A stretch of DNA of 64,000 nt from contig NZ_JAFLDT010000010.1 of the NCBI RefSeq assembly GCF_017302315.1, positions 26,990 through 90,989 of the forward strand, read 5' to 3'. Positions within the stretch are counted from its first letter, which is position 1. The number at the start of each line of letters is the position of its first letter. The translations under genes were made by a program, and so were the position numbers. The stretch is from Zoogloea sp. (GTDB lineage Bacteria; Pseudomonadota; Gammaproteobacteria; Burkholderiales; Rhodocyclaceae). This document shows, piece by piece, positions 8,568-18,099 of the stretch. Under the pieces are notes generated by a model. That model was not told the DNA's origin. It worked only from the letters and a program-made list of their open reading frames with translations, and did not search any database.

Positions 8568-9980
8568 TCACTTTCCGCTATTCTGGAGGATCTGCAGGCC
8601 CTTGAGCAAATTCACGGCTTGGGCAAGCTGATAATCATCCTTGCCGGCAATCTCGAATGGCGGCTTGGTTTCGTCGTCCGGATCGCCCTTCGGCTTGTCC
8701 TTCGACTTGGGCGCAGACTCCTTCTTCGGCAACGGAGCCGCCTCCACCTTCGGTGGTTCGGTCTCCCGGCCATTGCCAAGATGGCGGTCAAGATCGGCCT
8801 CACGCACACGCTCCCGTGAAGCGCCACCTGGCGTTTCCTCAACAATGATGTCCGGGACGATGCCCTTGGCCTGGATCGAACGCCCGCTGGGCGTGAAATA
8901 ACGGGCTGTGGTGAGCTTGATGGCCGCGTTGCTGTTGAGGGGGAGGATGGTCTGCACCGACCCCTTGCCAAAGCTTTGGGTACCCATCACCACGGCACGC
9001 TTGTGATCCTGAAGGGCACCGGCAACGATCTCCGAGGCAGAGGCGGAGCCGCCATTGACCAGCACCACCATCGGAACGCTCTTGATGGAAGCCGGCACAT
9101 TGCGGATGAAGTCATCCCGGGCCCCACGCAGGTAGTCGTCCGGCACAGCCAGATACTTGCGCTTCGCGTCATCGGCCCGACCATCGGTGGACACCACCAG
9201 CGCCTTCGGCGGCAGGAAGGCTGCCGAGACACCAACCGCGCCATGCAGCAAACCCCCCGGGTCATTACGCAGATCAAGCACCAACCCCTTCAAGTCACCC
9301 TGCTTGACCAGCTTTTCGAGATGTTGCACCAAGGAGGCCGCCGTCTGCTCCTGGAACTGCACCACACGCACGTAGCCATACCCCGGCTCCACGAGCTTGG
9401 ATTTGACACTCTGCACCTTGATGACTTCCCGGACCAGCGTGATCACAATCGGCTTCGCCTCACCCTTGCGGGAGATGGTCAGCACAATCGAGGTCTTCGG
9501 CTTGCCACGCATGCGTTTGACCGCATCGTTGAGGGGCATGCCCTTCACAGGCGTGTCATCCAGCTTGATGATCAGGTCACCGGACTTGATGCCGGCACGA
9601 AAGGCGGGGGTGTCCTCAATGGGGGAGATGACCTTGACGAAACCATCCTCAGACCCCACCTCAATACCCAGACCACCAAACTCTCCCTGAGTACCCACCT
9701 GCAGTTCCTTGAACGCTTCGGCATCCAGATAGGCGGAGTGGGGGTCAAGGTTGGACAGCATGCCGCTGATGGCGTGGGTGATCAGCTTCTTGTCGTCCAC
9801 CGGCTCGACATAGCCTTGCTTGATGGCATTGAAGACATCGGCGAGGTTGCGCAGTTCTTCCACCGGCAGAGGGGCCAGAGCAGCCGCCTTGTCCGCGTTG
9901 GCCGAGAAATTGAGGCTGATCAGAACCCCGGCACAAAGCCCGGTAAAAACCAGGCCGGCTTGTTGCAATCTGCTGCGCAT
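8568..9980 (-). CDS. ctpA: Carboxyl-terminal processing protease (S41 family)
   Basis: This 470-residue periplasmic serine protease cuts near the C termini of exported proteins. It has an N-terminal membrane/signal segment (about 7-26), a PDZ domain (about 95-185) that recognises the substrate C terminus, and the S41 catalytic domain. The catalytic serine lies in GGSASASEI (311-318) and the catalytic lysine is K339 in SFGKGSVQ. The C-terminal ~90 residues are charged and Pro/Lys-rich (around 400-450) with low complexity. It is divergent from the ArsR gene at 10170, leaving about 190 bases for two promoters. Confidence 0.95.
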   Translation of the reverse strand: MRSRLQQAGLVFTGLCAGVLISLNFSANADKAAALAPLPVEELRNLADVFNAIKQGYVEPVDDKKLITHAISGMLSNLDPHSAYLDAEAFKELQVGTQGEFGGLGIEVGSEDGFVKVISPIEDTPAFRAGIKSGDLIIKLDDTPVKGMPLNDAVKRMRGKPKTSIVLTISRKGEAKPIVITLVREVIKVQSVKSKLVEPGYGYVRVVQFQEQTAASLVQHLEKLVKQGDLKGLVLDLRNDPGGLLHGAVGVSAAFLPPKALVVSTDGRADDAKRKYLAVPDDYLRGARDDFIRNVPASIKSVPMVVLVNGGSASASEIVAGALQDHKRAVVMGTQSFGKGSVQTILPLNSNAAIKLTTARYFTPSGRSIQAKGIVPDIIVEETPGGASRERVREADLDRHLGNGRETEPPKVEAAPLPKKESAPKSKDKPKGDPDDETKPPFEIAGKDDYQLAQAVNLLKGLQILQNSGK

Positions 9981-10169
9981 AAAGTCTCCGTTTGGACGCC
10001 GACCACCAGGCCGCTCGCGCCACTACATGCCCGCCATGGAGCTATCGTAATTAGGGAGAGAAGTATAAACCCGAAAGGTTCCCGACCCGCCACGCACCGG
10101 GCCGCTACACCGCCCCCACGAAAAAGTGGTATTTTACTGGGTCAGTCAGCTTTAGCCCCAGCGGATTTC

Positions 10170-10487
10170 GTGAAAACAGACATCGTTGATCTCATCGCCA
10201 AACAGGAGCATATCGAGACTGCCGCTCGGGCCCTCAAGGCGATTTCCCACCCCCTGCGCCTCAAGATCCTTTGCGTGGTCGGAAGTGAAGAAGTCTGTGT
10301 ACAGGATATTGTTGAAGCCGTCGGCACCTCGCAAAGCAACATCTCCCAACATCTCGCCATCCTGCGCGACAAGGGAGTACTGCTCACCCGCAAGGACGCC
10401 AACCGGGTCTATTACCGCGTGGGCGACACCCGCACACTTCAACTGATCGTCATGATGCGGGAAGTCTTCTGCAACGACGACGCCTGA
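10170..10487 (+). CDS. ArsR/SmtB-family transcriptional regulator
   Basis: The 105-residue winged-helix protein begins at a GTG at 10170; the frame is open far upstream but that part lies antisense to ctpA and has no protein-like composition. It shows the ArsR hallmark ALKAISHPLRLKILCVV and the recognition helix region TSQSNISQHLAILRDKGV, followed by a beta-wing ending in RVYYRVGD. The metal-binding ELCVC box is replaced by EEVCVQD, with a single Cys there and another in the last few residues. Neighbouring rhodanese and glutaredoxin genes suggest sensing of thiol, persulfide or metal stress, but this is inference. Confidence 0.88.
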   Translation: MKTDIVDLIAKQEHIETAARALKAISHPLRLKILCVVGSEEVCVQDIVEAVGTSQSNISQHLAILRDKGVLLTRKDANRVYYRVGDTRTLQLIVMMREVFCNDDA

Positions 10488-10514
10488 CCCATCTTTACAC
10501 CCGGAGTTTTTTCA

Positions 10515-10922
10515 GTGGAATTCATCCAGCAAAACTGGTACTGGGCAGCGCTTGCCGCCGTAAGCGGCTCGCTGCTCATATTCACGTCCCTCAAGGGCGG
10601 TCGTGGCGTATCCCCCGCCCAGGCAACCATGCTCATCAACCGCGAGGATGCACTGGTGGTGGATGTTCGGGAGACCGGCGAATACGCCGCCGGCCACCTG
10701 CTCAATGCACGCCACATTCCCCTCGGCGAGCTTGACAAGCGGCTCGGCGAACTCGAGAAGTTCAAGGACAAGCCCATCATCCTCAATTGCCAGAGCGGCA
10801 GTCGCTCCGCTTCGGCTTGCGGAACACTGCAGAAGGCCGGCTTCACCCGCGTACACAATCTCGAAGGCGGCATCGCCGCCTGGGAACAGGCCGGCATGCC
10901 CATCAGCCGCAAGAAGAAATGA
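10515..10922 (+). CDS. Membrane-anchored rhodanese-like sulfurtransferase
   Basis: This 135-residue protein has one N-terminal membrane segment (about 8-25) and a single rhodanese domain with catalytic Cys92 in the loop NCQSGSRSA. Rhodaneses carry sulfane sulfur as a cysteine persulfide. The start is a GTG with GGAG about nine bases upstream. It begins 27 bases after the ArsR regulator and its stop overlaps the glutaredoxin start, so the genes are likely co-transcribed. Members placed before grxC and secB are common in Betaproteobacteria (established synteny, from memory). The physiological sulfur acceptor is unknown. Confidence 0.92.
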   Translation: MEFIQQNWYWAALAAVSGSLLIFTSLKGGRGVSPAQATMLINREDALVVDVRETGEYAAGHLLNARHIPLGELDKRLGELEKFKDKPIILNCQSGSRSASACGTLQKAGFTRVHNLEGGIAAWEQAGMPISRKKK

Positions 10923-11194
10923 CCATGCAACCCAAAGTCCTTATGTATACCACCGCCGTGTGCCCCTACTGCGTCCGGGCCGAAGGGCTGCTGCGCCGCA
11001 AGGGCGTCACCGAAATCGACAAGGTGCGCGTCGATCTCGACCCGGCCCGCCGGGACGAGATGATGGAGCGTACGGGCCAACGTACCGTACCGCAGATCTA
11101 CATTGGCGATTTCCACGTGGGGGGCTGCGATGACCTGTTCGCCCTCGACCACGAAGGCAAACTCGACCCGTTGCTGAATGGCCAAGCCGCCTGA
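10919..11194 (+). CDS. grxC: Glutaredoxin 3
   Basis: The small dithiol glutaredoxin (91 residues from the ATG at 10919, which overlaps the rhodanese stop; a second ATG at 10925 is equally possible) has the CPYC active site at residues 15-18 and the TVPQIYIGDFHVGG glutathione-binding region. It reduces disulfides and glutathione mixed disulfides in the cytosol using glutathione. It lies in the order arsR-rhodanese-grxC-secB, the same compact arrangement as in many relatives. Confidence 0.95.
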   Translation: MTMQPKVLMYTTAVCPYCVRAEGLLRRKGVTEIDKVRVDLDPARRDEMMERTGQRTVPQIYIGDFHVGGCDDLFALDHEGKLDPLLNGQAA

Positions 11195-11229
11195 AACCCG
11201 CCCTCTCTTTTATCCACGGAAAAACCATC

Positions 11230-11697
11230 ATGTCCGAAACCGCAGAACAGCCCGTCTTCTCCATCGAAAAGCTTTACGTCAAGGATCTGTCCCTCGAAGT
11301 GCCGAACGCACCCCAGATCTACCTTGAGCGCGAAGCGCCCCAGATTAGCGTTCAGCTACGCACCGAAGGCAATGCCGTCGATGAAGGCGTGTTTGAAGTC
11401 AAGCTGACCGTCACCGTAACGGCCAAGGTCGGCGAAGAGAAGACGGTGTTCCTGGTTGAAGTGGCCCAGGCCGGCATTTTCCAGATCCGCAATGTGCCCC
11501 AGGAAGACCTGGAGCCCATCATGATGATCGGTTGCGCCAACATCCTCTTCCCCTATGCCCGCGAAGCCGTCTCCGACGCCGTGGCCCGTGCCGGCTTCCA
11601 GCCGGTGATCCTGGCCCCGGTCAACTTCGAGGCCCTGTTCCAGCAGAACCGCCAGCAGGCTGCCCAGGAGCCGGCGGCAGACACGCCGATCCAGTAA
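11230..11697 (+). CDS. secB: Protein-export chaperone SecB
   Basis: SecB keeps precursor proteins unfolded and hands them to SecA. The 155-residue acidic product has the family features FSIEKLYVKDLSLEVPNAP at the N terminus and ILFPYAREAVSDAVARAGF in the middle, and a variable acidic tail. The stop codon shares a base with the next start (TAATG), so the downstream SH3-like gene is probably coupled. No frameshift or unusual start. Confidence 0.97.
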   Translation: MSETAEQPVFSIEKLYVKDLSLEVPNAPQIYLEREAPQISVQLRTEGNAVDEGVFEVKLTVTVTAKVGEEKTVFLVEVAQAGIFQIRNVPQEDLEPIMMIGCANILFPYAREAVSDAVARAGFQPVILAPVNFEALFQQNRQQAAQEPAADTPIQ

Positions 11698-12149
11698 TGA
11701 CCCTGCGCCGCCTTCCCCTCGCGGCGCTGCTCGGCCTGCCACTCGCCTTCGCAGCGGCAGGCGCAGCGGCTTCGGACTACCGGTCCCTCGCCGAGCCCGC
11801 CATCCTCTACGATGCCCCCTCCAAACAGGGCAAGCCTCTTTTCGTGATCCAGCGCTACACACCCGTTGAAACGGTGGTGAACATTGACCGCTGGGTCAAG
11901 GTCCGCGAACCGGCCGGCAGCCTGCTATGGCTGGAGCGCCGTCAGCTGTCCGACAAGCGCACGGTGATCATCACTGCCGCACGTGCTGACATCCGCCAGA
12001 AACCCGAGCCCTCCGCCCCCCTCGTCTTCGAGGCAAGCAAGGACGTGGTTCTGGAGCTTTCGGACAAGCCCGCCGATGGCTGGGTCAAGGTCAAGCACCG
12101 GGACGGCACCAGCGGCTTCATTCGCGTCAATCAGGTCTGGGGGCTTTAA
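11697..12149 (+). CDS. Exported bacterial SH3-like domain protein
   Basis: The 150-residue protein has a signal peptide ([20 protein letters not shown]...) and two SH3b-like modules, around residues 30-80 and 85-148, the second ending in [15 protein letters not shown]. Bacterial SH3 domains often bind peptidoglycan or assist envelope enzymes. The start at 11697 is chosen because it overlaps the secB stop and immediately precedes the signal peptide. It sits between secB and gpsA, a placement seen in related genomes; the function is not established. Confidence 0.88.
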   Translation: MTLRRLPLAALLGLPLAFAAAGAAASDYRSLAEPAILYDAPSKQGKPLFVIQRYTPVETVVNIDRWVKVREPAGSLLWLERRQLSDKRTVIITAARADIRQKPEPSAPLVFEASKDVVLELSDKPADGWVKVKHRDGTSGFIRVNQVWGL

Positions 12150-12154
12150 GCACC

Positions 12155-13135
12155 ATGCGCATCGCCGTTTTCGGTGCAGGAGCCTGGGGCACCGCTCTGG
12201 CCATGGCCTTCAGCCGTGGCCACGACGTGGTCCTGTGGAGCCGGGAGTCTTCCGAGATTGTCGCCCTGCGTCGGGATGGCGAAAATCGCCGCTACCTGCC
12301 GGGGATTCCCCTGCCTGCGAATCTGCATTTCAGCGACGACCTGCAACAGGCAGCCCAGGCCGACCTGCACCTCGTCGTCACACCCCTGGCTGGTCTGCGC
12401 AGCACCGCCCGCGCCCTCCGCGCTGCCGCACCGGCAACGCCGCTGCTGTGGGCCTGCAAGGGTCTTGAAGCCGGAACGGCCAAACTGCCCCACCAGATCG
12501 TTGAAGAAGAACTCGGCGCCGACGCGCCCTGTGGCGTGCTCACTGGGCCGAGCTTCGCCGCCGAGGTGGCACAAGGCCTGCCCGCTGCCGTCACCCTCGC
12601 GGCCCGCGACATCGAGTTCGCCCGCCACTGGGTTCAGGCACTGCATAACAACCGGCTGCGCCTTTACGCCAACGATGACCTGATCGGGGCCGAGGTGGGT
12701 GGTGCCGTCAAGAACGTCATGGCCATTGCTGCCGGTGTCGCCGACGGCATGGGCTTCGGGCTCAACGCCCGGGCAGCACTGATCACCCGCGGTCTGGCCG
12801 AAATCACACGCCTGGGCATGGCTCTGGGTGGTCGGCGGGACACCTTCATGGGTTTGGCCGGGCTGGGCGACCTGGTGCTGACCTGCACGGGCGACCTCTC
12901 CCGCAATCGGCGAGTCGGCCTGCTGCTGGCCGAGGGCAAGACACTGCCGGACATACTTCAGGCACTGGGCCATGTGGCCGAAGGCGTCAGCACGACCCGC
13001 GAAGTGGCGGCACTTTCCGCGCAACTCGGCGTGGACATGCCCATCACCCGGGCCGTTGATGGCGTGCTGGCCGGCAGCCTGTCGGCCCGCGATGCGGTCG
13101 AACAACTGCTCGCCCGCGACCCCAAGCAGGAATGA
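12155..13135 (+). CDS. gpsA: NAD(P)H-dependent glycerol-3-phosphate dehydrogenase
   Basis: GpsA reduces dihydroxyacetone phosphate to sn-glycerol 3-phosphate for phospholipid synthesis. The 326-residue cytosolic enzyme begins with the dinucleotide-binding [10 protein letters not shown] (7-16), has the catalytic-lysine region [13 protein letters not shown] around residue 182-194 and the substrate-binding SRNRRVG near residue 248. Length and order match the family. It follows the SH3-like gene by five bases and ends just before the convergent trmL gene. Confidence 0.97.
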   Translation: MRIAVFGAGAWGTALAMAFSRGHDVVLWSRESSEIVALRRDGENRRYLPGIPLPANLHFSDDLQQAAQADLHLVVTPLAGLRSTARALRAAAPATPLLWACKGLEAGTAKLPHQIVEEELGADAPCGVLTGPSFAAEVAQGLPAAVTLAARDIEFARHWVQALHNNRLRLYANDDLIGAEVGGAVKNVMAIAAGVADGMGFGLNARAALITRGLAEITRLGMALGGRRDTFMGLAGLGDLVLTCTGDLSRNRRVGLLLAEGKTLPDILQALGHVAEGVSTTREVAALSAQLGVDMPITRAVDGVLAGSLSARDAVEQLLARDPKQE

Positions 13136-13162
13136 TCAGACGGGCCGCGTAGCAGGTAACGC

Positions 13163-13627
13163 TCAACCCCCGCCAGCAAAACCGTTCTGCCGCCACGCCT
13201 CATAGACCACGACAGCCGCCGCGTTCGAAAGATTGAGGCTGCGGTTGTCGGGGCGCATCGGAATGCGCAGCCGCCGGTCCCCGTCAAACTCGGCATGTAG
13301 CTCGGGCGGCAGGCCACGGGACTCCGAACCAAAGACAAACACATCGCCCGGCAAAAAAGCCACTTCGGCATAGCTGCGCCCCCCGTGGGAAGTCAGGGCA
13401 AAGAGCCGCTGGCCAGCAAAACCAGCCCGGCAGCTCGCCCAGTCTTCGTGCACAGTGACCACTGCCATGTCCCTGTAGTCCAGGCCGGCGCGGACGAGCT
13501 GCTTTTCTTCCAGCGTGAAGCCGAGGGGTTTGACGAGGTGCAGCCGTACGCCCGAGTTGGCACACATGCGCATGATGTTGCCGGTATTCGGGGGAATTTC
13601 CGGCTGATGGAGGACGACGTGGAACAT
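13163..13627 (-). CDS. trmL: tRNA (cytidine(34)-2'-O)-methyltransferase (SPOUT family)
   Basis: The 154-residue protein is a SPOUT (trefoil-knot) methyltransferase of the TrmL type, which modifies the wobble base of certain leucine tRNAs. Diagnostic stretches are HQPEIPPNTGNIMRMCAN near the N terminus, FGSESRGLP near residue 96, and IPMRPDNRSLNLSNAAAVVVYE near the end, which builds the knot and S-adenosylmethionine site. Length is typical. It is convergent with gpsA and is followed upstream, on the same strand, by comF. Confidence 0.95.
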   Translation of the reverse strand: MFHVVLHQPEIPPNTGNIMRMCANSGVRLHLVKPLGFTLEEKQLVRAGLDYRDMAVVTVHEDWASCRAGFAGQRLFALTSHGGRSYAEVAFLPGDVFVFGSESRGLPPELHAEFDGDRRLRIPMRPDNRSLNLSNAAAVVVYEAWRQNGFAGGG

Positions 13628-13660
13628 GGGCGCGGATTGTGCACGCCACGCCCCCCGGGA

Positions 13661-14371
13661 TCAACCCGGCCGTGGTGTACGTGCCAGCACCCGGTTCTCC
13701 ACGCTTACCGCCCCCGCCCCCTTCAGGCTGCGGGCCAGTTCAGTCAACGTCGCGCCGGTTGTCATCACATCATCCACCACCACCACCCGCAGGCCCTCCA
13801 TGCTCCCCTTCACCCGAAAGGCGCCACGCACGTTGGCCGCCCGTGCCTTCCAAGGCAGGCCGGCCTGGGGCAACGTATCCACGTCACGCACAACGCCGTC
13901 AAGCATCAGGGGCAGACCCCAAAGCCGCGCCAATGGCCGTGCGAGCTCCGCCGCCTGATTGAAGCCCCGTGTGCGCAAGCGCGAGACATGCAAAGGCATC
14001 GGAACGACGAGATCCGCCTCGGGCGTCACGTGCGCCGCCAGCAGCTCCACGAAAAGCCGGCTCACCGAAAGGCGATGCCCATACTTCAGGGCCTGGACGA
14101 GGCGGTCCAGCGGAAAGTCGTAGTCCAGCACCGCCAGTGTCCGGTCAAACGACGGAGGATGACTGAGACAGGCACCGCATACCCCGCCCGTTGGATGAGG
14201 TATGCCGCAAACGGGGCAGCGTAACTGCTCACGTCCCGGCAGCGCCCGCCAGCAGTCGGCGCAAAGCACGGCACTGCCGCTCGCCGCACCACAGGCAAAG
14301 CACTGCTGAGGAAAGAAGACCTGTGCGAGCCCTCCCAACCGAGACCGATATGCAAGCGCTTGATTTGACAA
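13661..14371 (-). CDS. comF: ComF-family phosphoribosyltransferase-like protein
   Basis: The 236-residue protein has an N-terminal zinc-finger-like region with four cysteine pairs (CFAC, CADC, CPVC, CGAC) followed by a type I phosphoribosyltransferase domain whose PRPP loop reads VVVVDDVMTTGATL near residue 195. Relatives take part in uptake or processing of transforming DNA, though the enzymatic activity is uncertain. It is divergent from bioB; the 70 bases between them must hold both promoters. No other competence gene is nearby. Confidence 0.92.
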   Translation of the reverse strand: MSNQALAYRSRLGGLAQVFFPQQCFACGAASGSAVLCADCWRALPGREQLRCPVCGIPHPTGGVCGACLSHPPSFDRTLAVLDYDFPLDRLVQALKYGHRLSVSRLFVELLAAHVTPEADLVVPMPLHVSRLRTRGFNQAAELARPLARLWGLPLMLDGVVRDVDTLPQAGLPWKARAANVRGAFRVKGSMEGLRVVVVDDVMTTGATLTELARSLKGAGAVSVENRVLARTPRPG

Positions 14372-14441
14372 GTCCTGACCCCTTCAGGGAAACTTGAGAG
14401 CTTGGTAATTCAAAATTACAGCCTAAAAAAGGTGCATCACA

Positions 14442-15431
14442 ATGACCGTCACCACCGCCCACGTAGAGAACACACCCACCGTCGCCACGCCCCCCGCCCG
14501 CAAGCGCTGGAGCGTAGCGGAGATCGAAGCCCTTTTCGCCCTGCCATTCAACGATCTGTTGTTCCGCGCCCAGCAAGTTCACCGGGCGCATTTTGATCCC
14601 AACGCCATCCAGCGCTCGACCCTATTGTCCATCAAAACCGGGGGTTGCTCGGAAGACTGCGGTTACTGCTCCCAATCCGCCCGTTATGACACCGGCCTCG
14701 AAAAGGAAGCCTTGCTGCCCCTCGGTGAAGTGCTCGAGAACGCCCGCGCGGCCAAAGCCAAGGGTGCATCCCGCTTCTGCATGGGCGCAGCCTGGCGTGG
14801 CCCCAAGGAAAAGGATCTCGCCCCGGTTCTGGACATGGTGCGCGAGGTGAAGGCCCTCGGCCTCGAAACCTGCGTCACCCTCGGGATGCTCAAGGATGGC
14901 CAGGCCGAACAGCTAAAAGAAGCCGGCCTCGATTACTACAACCACAACATCGATACCTCGCCCGAATTCTACGGTCAGATCATCACTACCCATACCTTGA
15001 AGGATCGGCTCGACACCCTCGAGAAAGTGCGCGATGCCGGTATCAACGTGTGCTGCGGTGGCATTGTCGGGCTGGGCGAAACCAAGAAGAGCCGCGCCGC
15101 CCTACTCGCCGAACTGGCCAACATGAACCCGCCGCCGGACTCCGTGCCCATCAACAACCTGGTGCAGGTTGAAGGCACGCCCCTCGACAAGGCCGAGCCC
15201 ATCGACCCCTTCGACTTCGTACGCATGATCGCCGCAGCCCGGATCACCATGCCTGAGAGCTACGTGCGTCTGTCCGCCGGCCGCCAGGAACTCGGCGAAG
15301 GCATCCAGGCCCTGTGCTTCATGGCCGGCGCCAACTCGATCTTTTACGGCGAGCGCCTGCTGACCACCGACAACCCGGATGCCGATTCCGACGACGCACT
15401 GTTTGCCCGTCTCGGACTCAAGTCCGTTTAA
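14442..15431 (+). CDS. bioB: Biotin synthase
   Basis: BioB is the radical S-adenosylmethionine enzyme that inserts sulfur into dethiobiotin. The 329-residue sequence has the radical-SAM cluster cysteines C69, C73 and C76 in [11 protein letters not shown] and the conserved [11 protein letters not shown] and [10 protein letters not shown] stretches that hold the auxiliary [2Fe-2S] cluster and substrate. The start at 14442 gives the usual length. It is followed 16 bases later by bioC, so the two biotin genes are probably one transcript; bioA, bioD and bioF are not in this window. Confidence 0.98.
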   Translation: MTVTTAHVENTPTVATPPARKRWSVAEIEALFALPFNDLLFRAQQVHRAHFDPNAIQRSTLLSIKTGGCSEDCGYCSQSARYDTGLEKEALLPLGEVLENARAAKAKGASRFCMGAAWRGPKEKDLAPVLDMVREVKALGLETCVTLGMLKDGQAEQLKEAGLDYYNHNIDTSPEFYGQIITTHTLKDRLDTLEKVRDAGINVCCGGIVGLGETKKSRAALLAELANMNPPPDSVPINNLVQVEGTPLDKAEPIDPFDFVRMIAAARITMPESYVRLSAGRQELGEGIQALCFMAGANSIFYGERLLTTDNPDADSDDALFARLGLKSV

Positions 15432-15447
15432 GGCGCGCCCTACCCCG

Positions 15448-16335
15448 ATGACTCTGCCGGACTTCCAGCTCGACCCACGCCTCGTGCGGCGTCGGGCCGA
15501 GCAGGCCGCTGCTGGTTACGCCTCCGTCGACACCCTCGCCCGGGAAATCTCCCGGCGCATGGGCCAGCGCCTCGACTACATCCGTATCGAGCCCAAGCGC
15601 ATCCTCGACCTGGGCTGCGGCCCCGGCGCAGACCTGGCGGCCTTTGCCGAACGCTATCCGGGCATCCCCCGGATCGCCGTCGACAGTGCCCCGGCCATGC
15701 TCGCCCAGGCGCGCGGTGAAGAAAAGGGGCTGCTCAAACGCCTGATGCGCTTCGGCAAGCCCGCCAACCCGGACTTCATCTGTGCGGACGCCAATGCCCT
15801 GCCCCTGGCCCGGGCATCGGTATCCTTGGCCTGGTCCAACCTGATGCTCCAGTGGCTGCACGATCCGCTGCCTGCCCTGAAGGAGATCCACCGGGTCCTG
15901 GAAGTCGGCGGCGTGCTCATGTTCTCAACCTTCGGCCCCGACACCCTCAAGGAACTCCGCGCAGCCCTGCCCCCATCAAATGCAGAGCACCTGCACCGCT
16001 TCATTGACATGCACGACCTGGGCGATGCCCTGGTGGGTGCCGGTTTTTCCGATCCGGTGATGGACATGGAGATGCTCACCGTCACCTACACCCGCCTGGA
16101 CGATCTGTTCCGCGATCTGCGGGCAAGCGGCTCCACCAATGCCGCCGTGAACCGCCCCCATGGCCTCGTCGGCAAGGACCACTGGGCAGCCCTTCGAGCC
16201 AACTACGATCAACTGCGCCGCGATGGCCGCCTGCCCGCCACCGTGGAGGTGGTCTATGGCCACGCCTGGAAGGCCGCGCCCAAGGTCATGGAAGACGGTC
16301 GCGCCATCGTCCGCTTCGAACGCAAGCCGGGCTAG
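15448..16335 (+). CDS. bioC: Malonyl-ACP O-methyltransferase BioC
   Basis: BioC methylates malonyl-ACP so that fatty acid synthesis can build the pimeloyl moiety of biotin. The 295-residue protein contains a class I methyltransferase fold with the SAM-binding motif LDLGCGPGADLA near residue 53, and the LMLQWLHDP region around 130 characteristic of BioC. The ATG at 15448 is preferred to one at 15379 that would lie within bioB. The neighbourhood with bioB supports the call over a generic methyltransferase. Confidence 0.92.
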   Translation: MTLPDFQLDPRLVRRRAEQAAAGYASVDTLAREISRRMGQRLDYIRIEPKRILDLGCGPGADLAAFAERYPGIPRIAVDSAPAMLAQARGEEKGLLKRLMRFGKPANPDFICADANALPLARASVSLAWSNLMLQWLHDPLPALKEIHRVLEVGGVLMFSTFGPDTLKELRAALPPSNAEHLHRFIDMHDLGDALVGAGFSDPVMDMEMLTVTYTRLDDLFRDLRASGSTNAAVNRPHGLVGKDHWAALRANYDQLRRDGRLPATVEVVYGHAWKAAPKVMEDGRAIVRFERKPG

Positions 16336-16338
16336 TTC

Positions 16339-16986
16339 ATGCACCCGATCTGGCTCTTCGACCTGGACAACACGCTGCACAACGCCAGCCCGCACATCTT
16401 TCCGCACATCAACCGCAGCATGACGGCCTACCTCATGCGCCATCTGGATCTCGACGAGCGGGACGCCAACCGGCTGCGCATGGAGTACTGGAAGCGCTAC
16501 GGCGCCACCCTCACCGGCCTGATGCGACATCATGGCACCCGGCCCGAGCACTTCCTCCACGACACCCACCAGTTTCCCGATCTGGCGCAAATGGTCGTGT
16601 TCGACCGGGCAGTCCGTCACCTGTTGCGCCGCCTCCCCGGGAAGAAGATCGTCTTTTCCAACGGACCGCTGCGTTACGCCGAGGCCGTGCTGGACGTGAT
16701 GGGCATCCGCAAACTGTTTGCCGATGTCTATTCGGTCGAACAGATGCGCTTCCACCCCAAGCCCAAGCTCGCCGGCTTTCACCACCTCATCAAGGACCAT
16801 CAGCTCAACCCCCGGCGCTGCATTCTCGTCGAAGACAGCGCCGAAAATCTGCGCACGGCCAAACGCCTTGGCATGAAGACGGTCTGGATCAGCCGCAGCC
16901 TTCGCCAACCCGACTTCGTGGATTGCCAGCTTCCCTCCGTGCTGGGCCTGAGCCGGCATAGGATCAGGACTCTGACTTCGGGGTAA
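16339..16986 (+). CDS. HAD-family pyrimidine 5'-nucleotidase-like hydrolase
   Basis: The 215-residue cytosolic protein is a haloacid dehalogenase-type phosphatase: the nucleophile and general acid aspartates are D8 and D10 in WLFDLDNTLH, the second motif is VFSNG, and the last has VEDSAENLRTAKRLGM. The N-terminal pattern FDLDNTLHNASPHIFPHINR is that of the SDT1/PHM8-type pyrimidine 5'-nucleotidase group. It begins three bases after bioC. A specific substrate is not proven. Confidence 0.88.
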   Translation: MHPIWLFDLDNTLHNASPHIFPHINRSMTAYLMRHLDLDERDANRLRMEYWKRYGATLTGLMRHHGTRPEHFLHDTHQFPDLAQMVVFDRAVRHLLRRLPGKKIVFSNGPLRYAEAVLDVMGIRKLFADVYSVEQMRFHPKPKLAGFHHLIKDHQLNPRRCILVEDSAENLRTAKRLGMKTVWISRSLRQPDFVDCQLPSVLGLSRHRIRTLTSG

Positions 16987-17022
16987 AATAGCGGATTACG
17001 CTATCCCTGCAGCGGAACCGCC

Positions 17023-18099
17023 ATGCCCAACTCCAAGACTGAAAACCTGAACATCGCGGCCTTCGACCGCATGCCCTCGCCGGACGAGATCACCGCCCGC
17101 CTCCCCCTCAGCGAGACTGCAACCAAGGTCGTGACCGAGGGCCGCCAAACCCTGCAGGCCATTCTCGACCACAAGGACCCGCGTGTTTTCGTCGTGGTGG
17201 GCCCCTGTTCCATCCATGATCCGGTTGCCGGCATCGATTACGCGCGCCGCCTCAAGAAGCTGGCGGACGAAGTCTCCGACACCCTCGTGCTGGTGATGCG
17301 CGTGTATTTCGAGAAGCCCCGCACCTCCACCGGCTGGAAGGGCTACATCAACGACCCGTACATGGACGACTCCTTCCGCATCGACGAAGGCATGGAAAAG
17401 GCGCGGCGGTTCCTGCTTGAGGTGAATGAGGTCGGCCTGCCGACGGGCACCGAAGCCCTCGACCCCATTGCCCCCCAGTACTACGGTGACCTGATCGCGT
17501 GGACAGCCATTGGCGCCCGCACTTCCGAATCCCAGACCCACCGTGAAATGGCCTCCGGCCTGTCCACCCCGGTCGGCTTCAAGAACGGCACCGACGGATC
17601 CCTTGATGCCGCCGTCAATGGCATCCTCTCCGCCTCCCACCCCCACAGCTTCCTGGGCATCAACGGCCAGGGCCAGTCCTCGATCATCCGCACCCGCGGC
17701 AATGCCCACGGCCATGTGGTGCTTCGCGGCGGTGGCGGCCGCCCCAACTACGACACCGTCTCCGTGTCTCTTGCGGAGAAGGCCCTTGGCAAGGCCAAGC
17801 TGCCGGCCAACATCGTCATCGACTGCTCCCATGCCAATTCCTGGAAAAACCCGGAGTATCAGCCCCTGGTCATGCGCGATGTGGCCCACCAGATCCGCGA
17901 AGGCAACCGCTCCATCGTCGGTCTGATGATCGAGAGCCACATCGAAGCAGGCAATCAGCCCATCCCGGCGGATCTCTCCCAGTTGCGCTATGGTTGTTCC
18001 GTAACCGATGCCTGCGTTGACTGGAGCACCACCGAAGAGATGATCCGCAACACCCGTGACATCCTGCGGGAGATCCTGCCGAAGCGGAGCGTGGCCTGA
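17023..18099 (+). CDS. aroG: 3-deoxy-7-phosphoheptulonate synthase (class I DAHP synthase)
   Basis: The enzyme condenses phosphoenolpyruvate and erythrose 4-phosphate in the first step of the shikimate pathway. The 358-residue product matches the AroG/AroF/AroH family, with GPCSIHDP near residue 64, KPRTSTGWKGYINDP near 100, and DCSHANS near 267. Which E. coli isoenzyme it resembles in feedback sensitivity cannot be judged here, so the symbol is the generic choice. Its stop overlaps the serB ATG. A TAAAAT at 16984-16989 could be a -10 element, but no -35 is evident. Confidence 0.95.
   Translation: MPNSKTENLNIAAFDRMPSPDEITARLPLSETATKVVTEGRQTLQAILDHKDPRVFVVVGPCSIHDPVAGIDYARRLKKLADEVSDTLVLVMRVYFEKPRTSTGWKGYINDPYMDDSFRIDEGMEKARRFLLEVNEVGLPTGTEALDPIAPQYYGDLIAWTAIGARTSESQTHREMASGLSTPVGFKNGTDGSLDAAVNGILSASHPHSFLGINGQGQSSIIRTRGNAHGHVVLRGGGGRPNYDTVSVSLAEKALGKAKLPANIVIDCSHANSWKNPEYQPLVMRDVAHQIREGNRSIVGLMIESHIEAGNQPIPADLSQLRYGCSVTDACVDWSTTEEMIRNTRDILREILPKRSVA

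Noticed and set aside
8976-10169. A long open frame running into the ArsR gene from within ctpA
   Set aside because: The part before 10170 is antisense to ctpA and is not protein-like; only the last 105 codons form the ArsR protein.
14365-14370. A perfect TTGACA between comF and bioB
   Set aside because: It lies inside the comF coding start and no -10 element is found 16-18 bases downstream.
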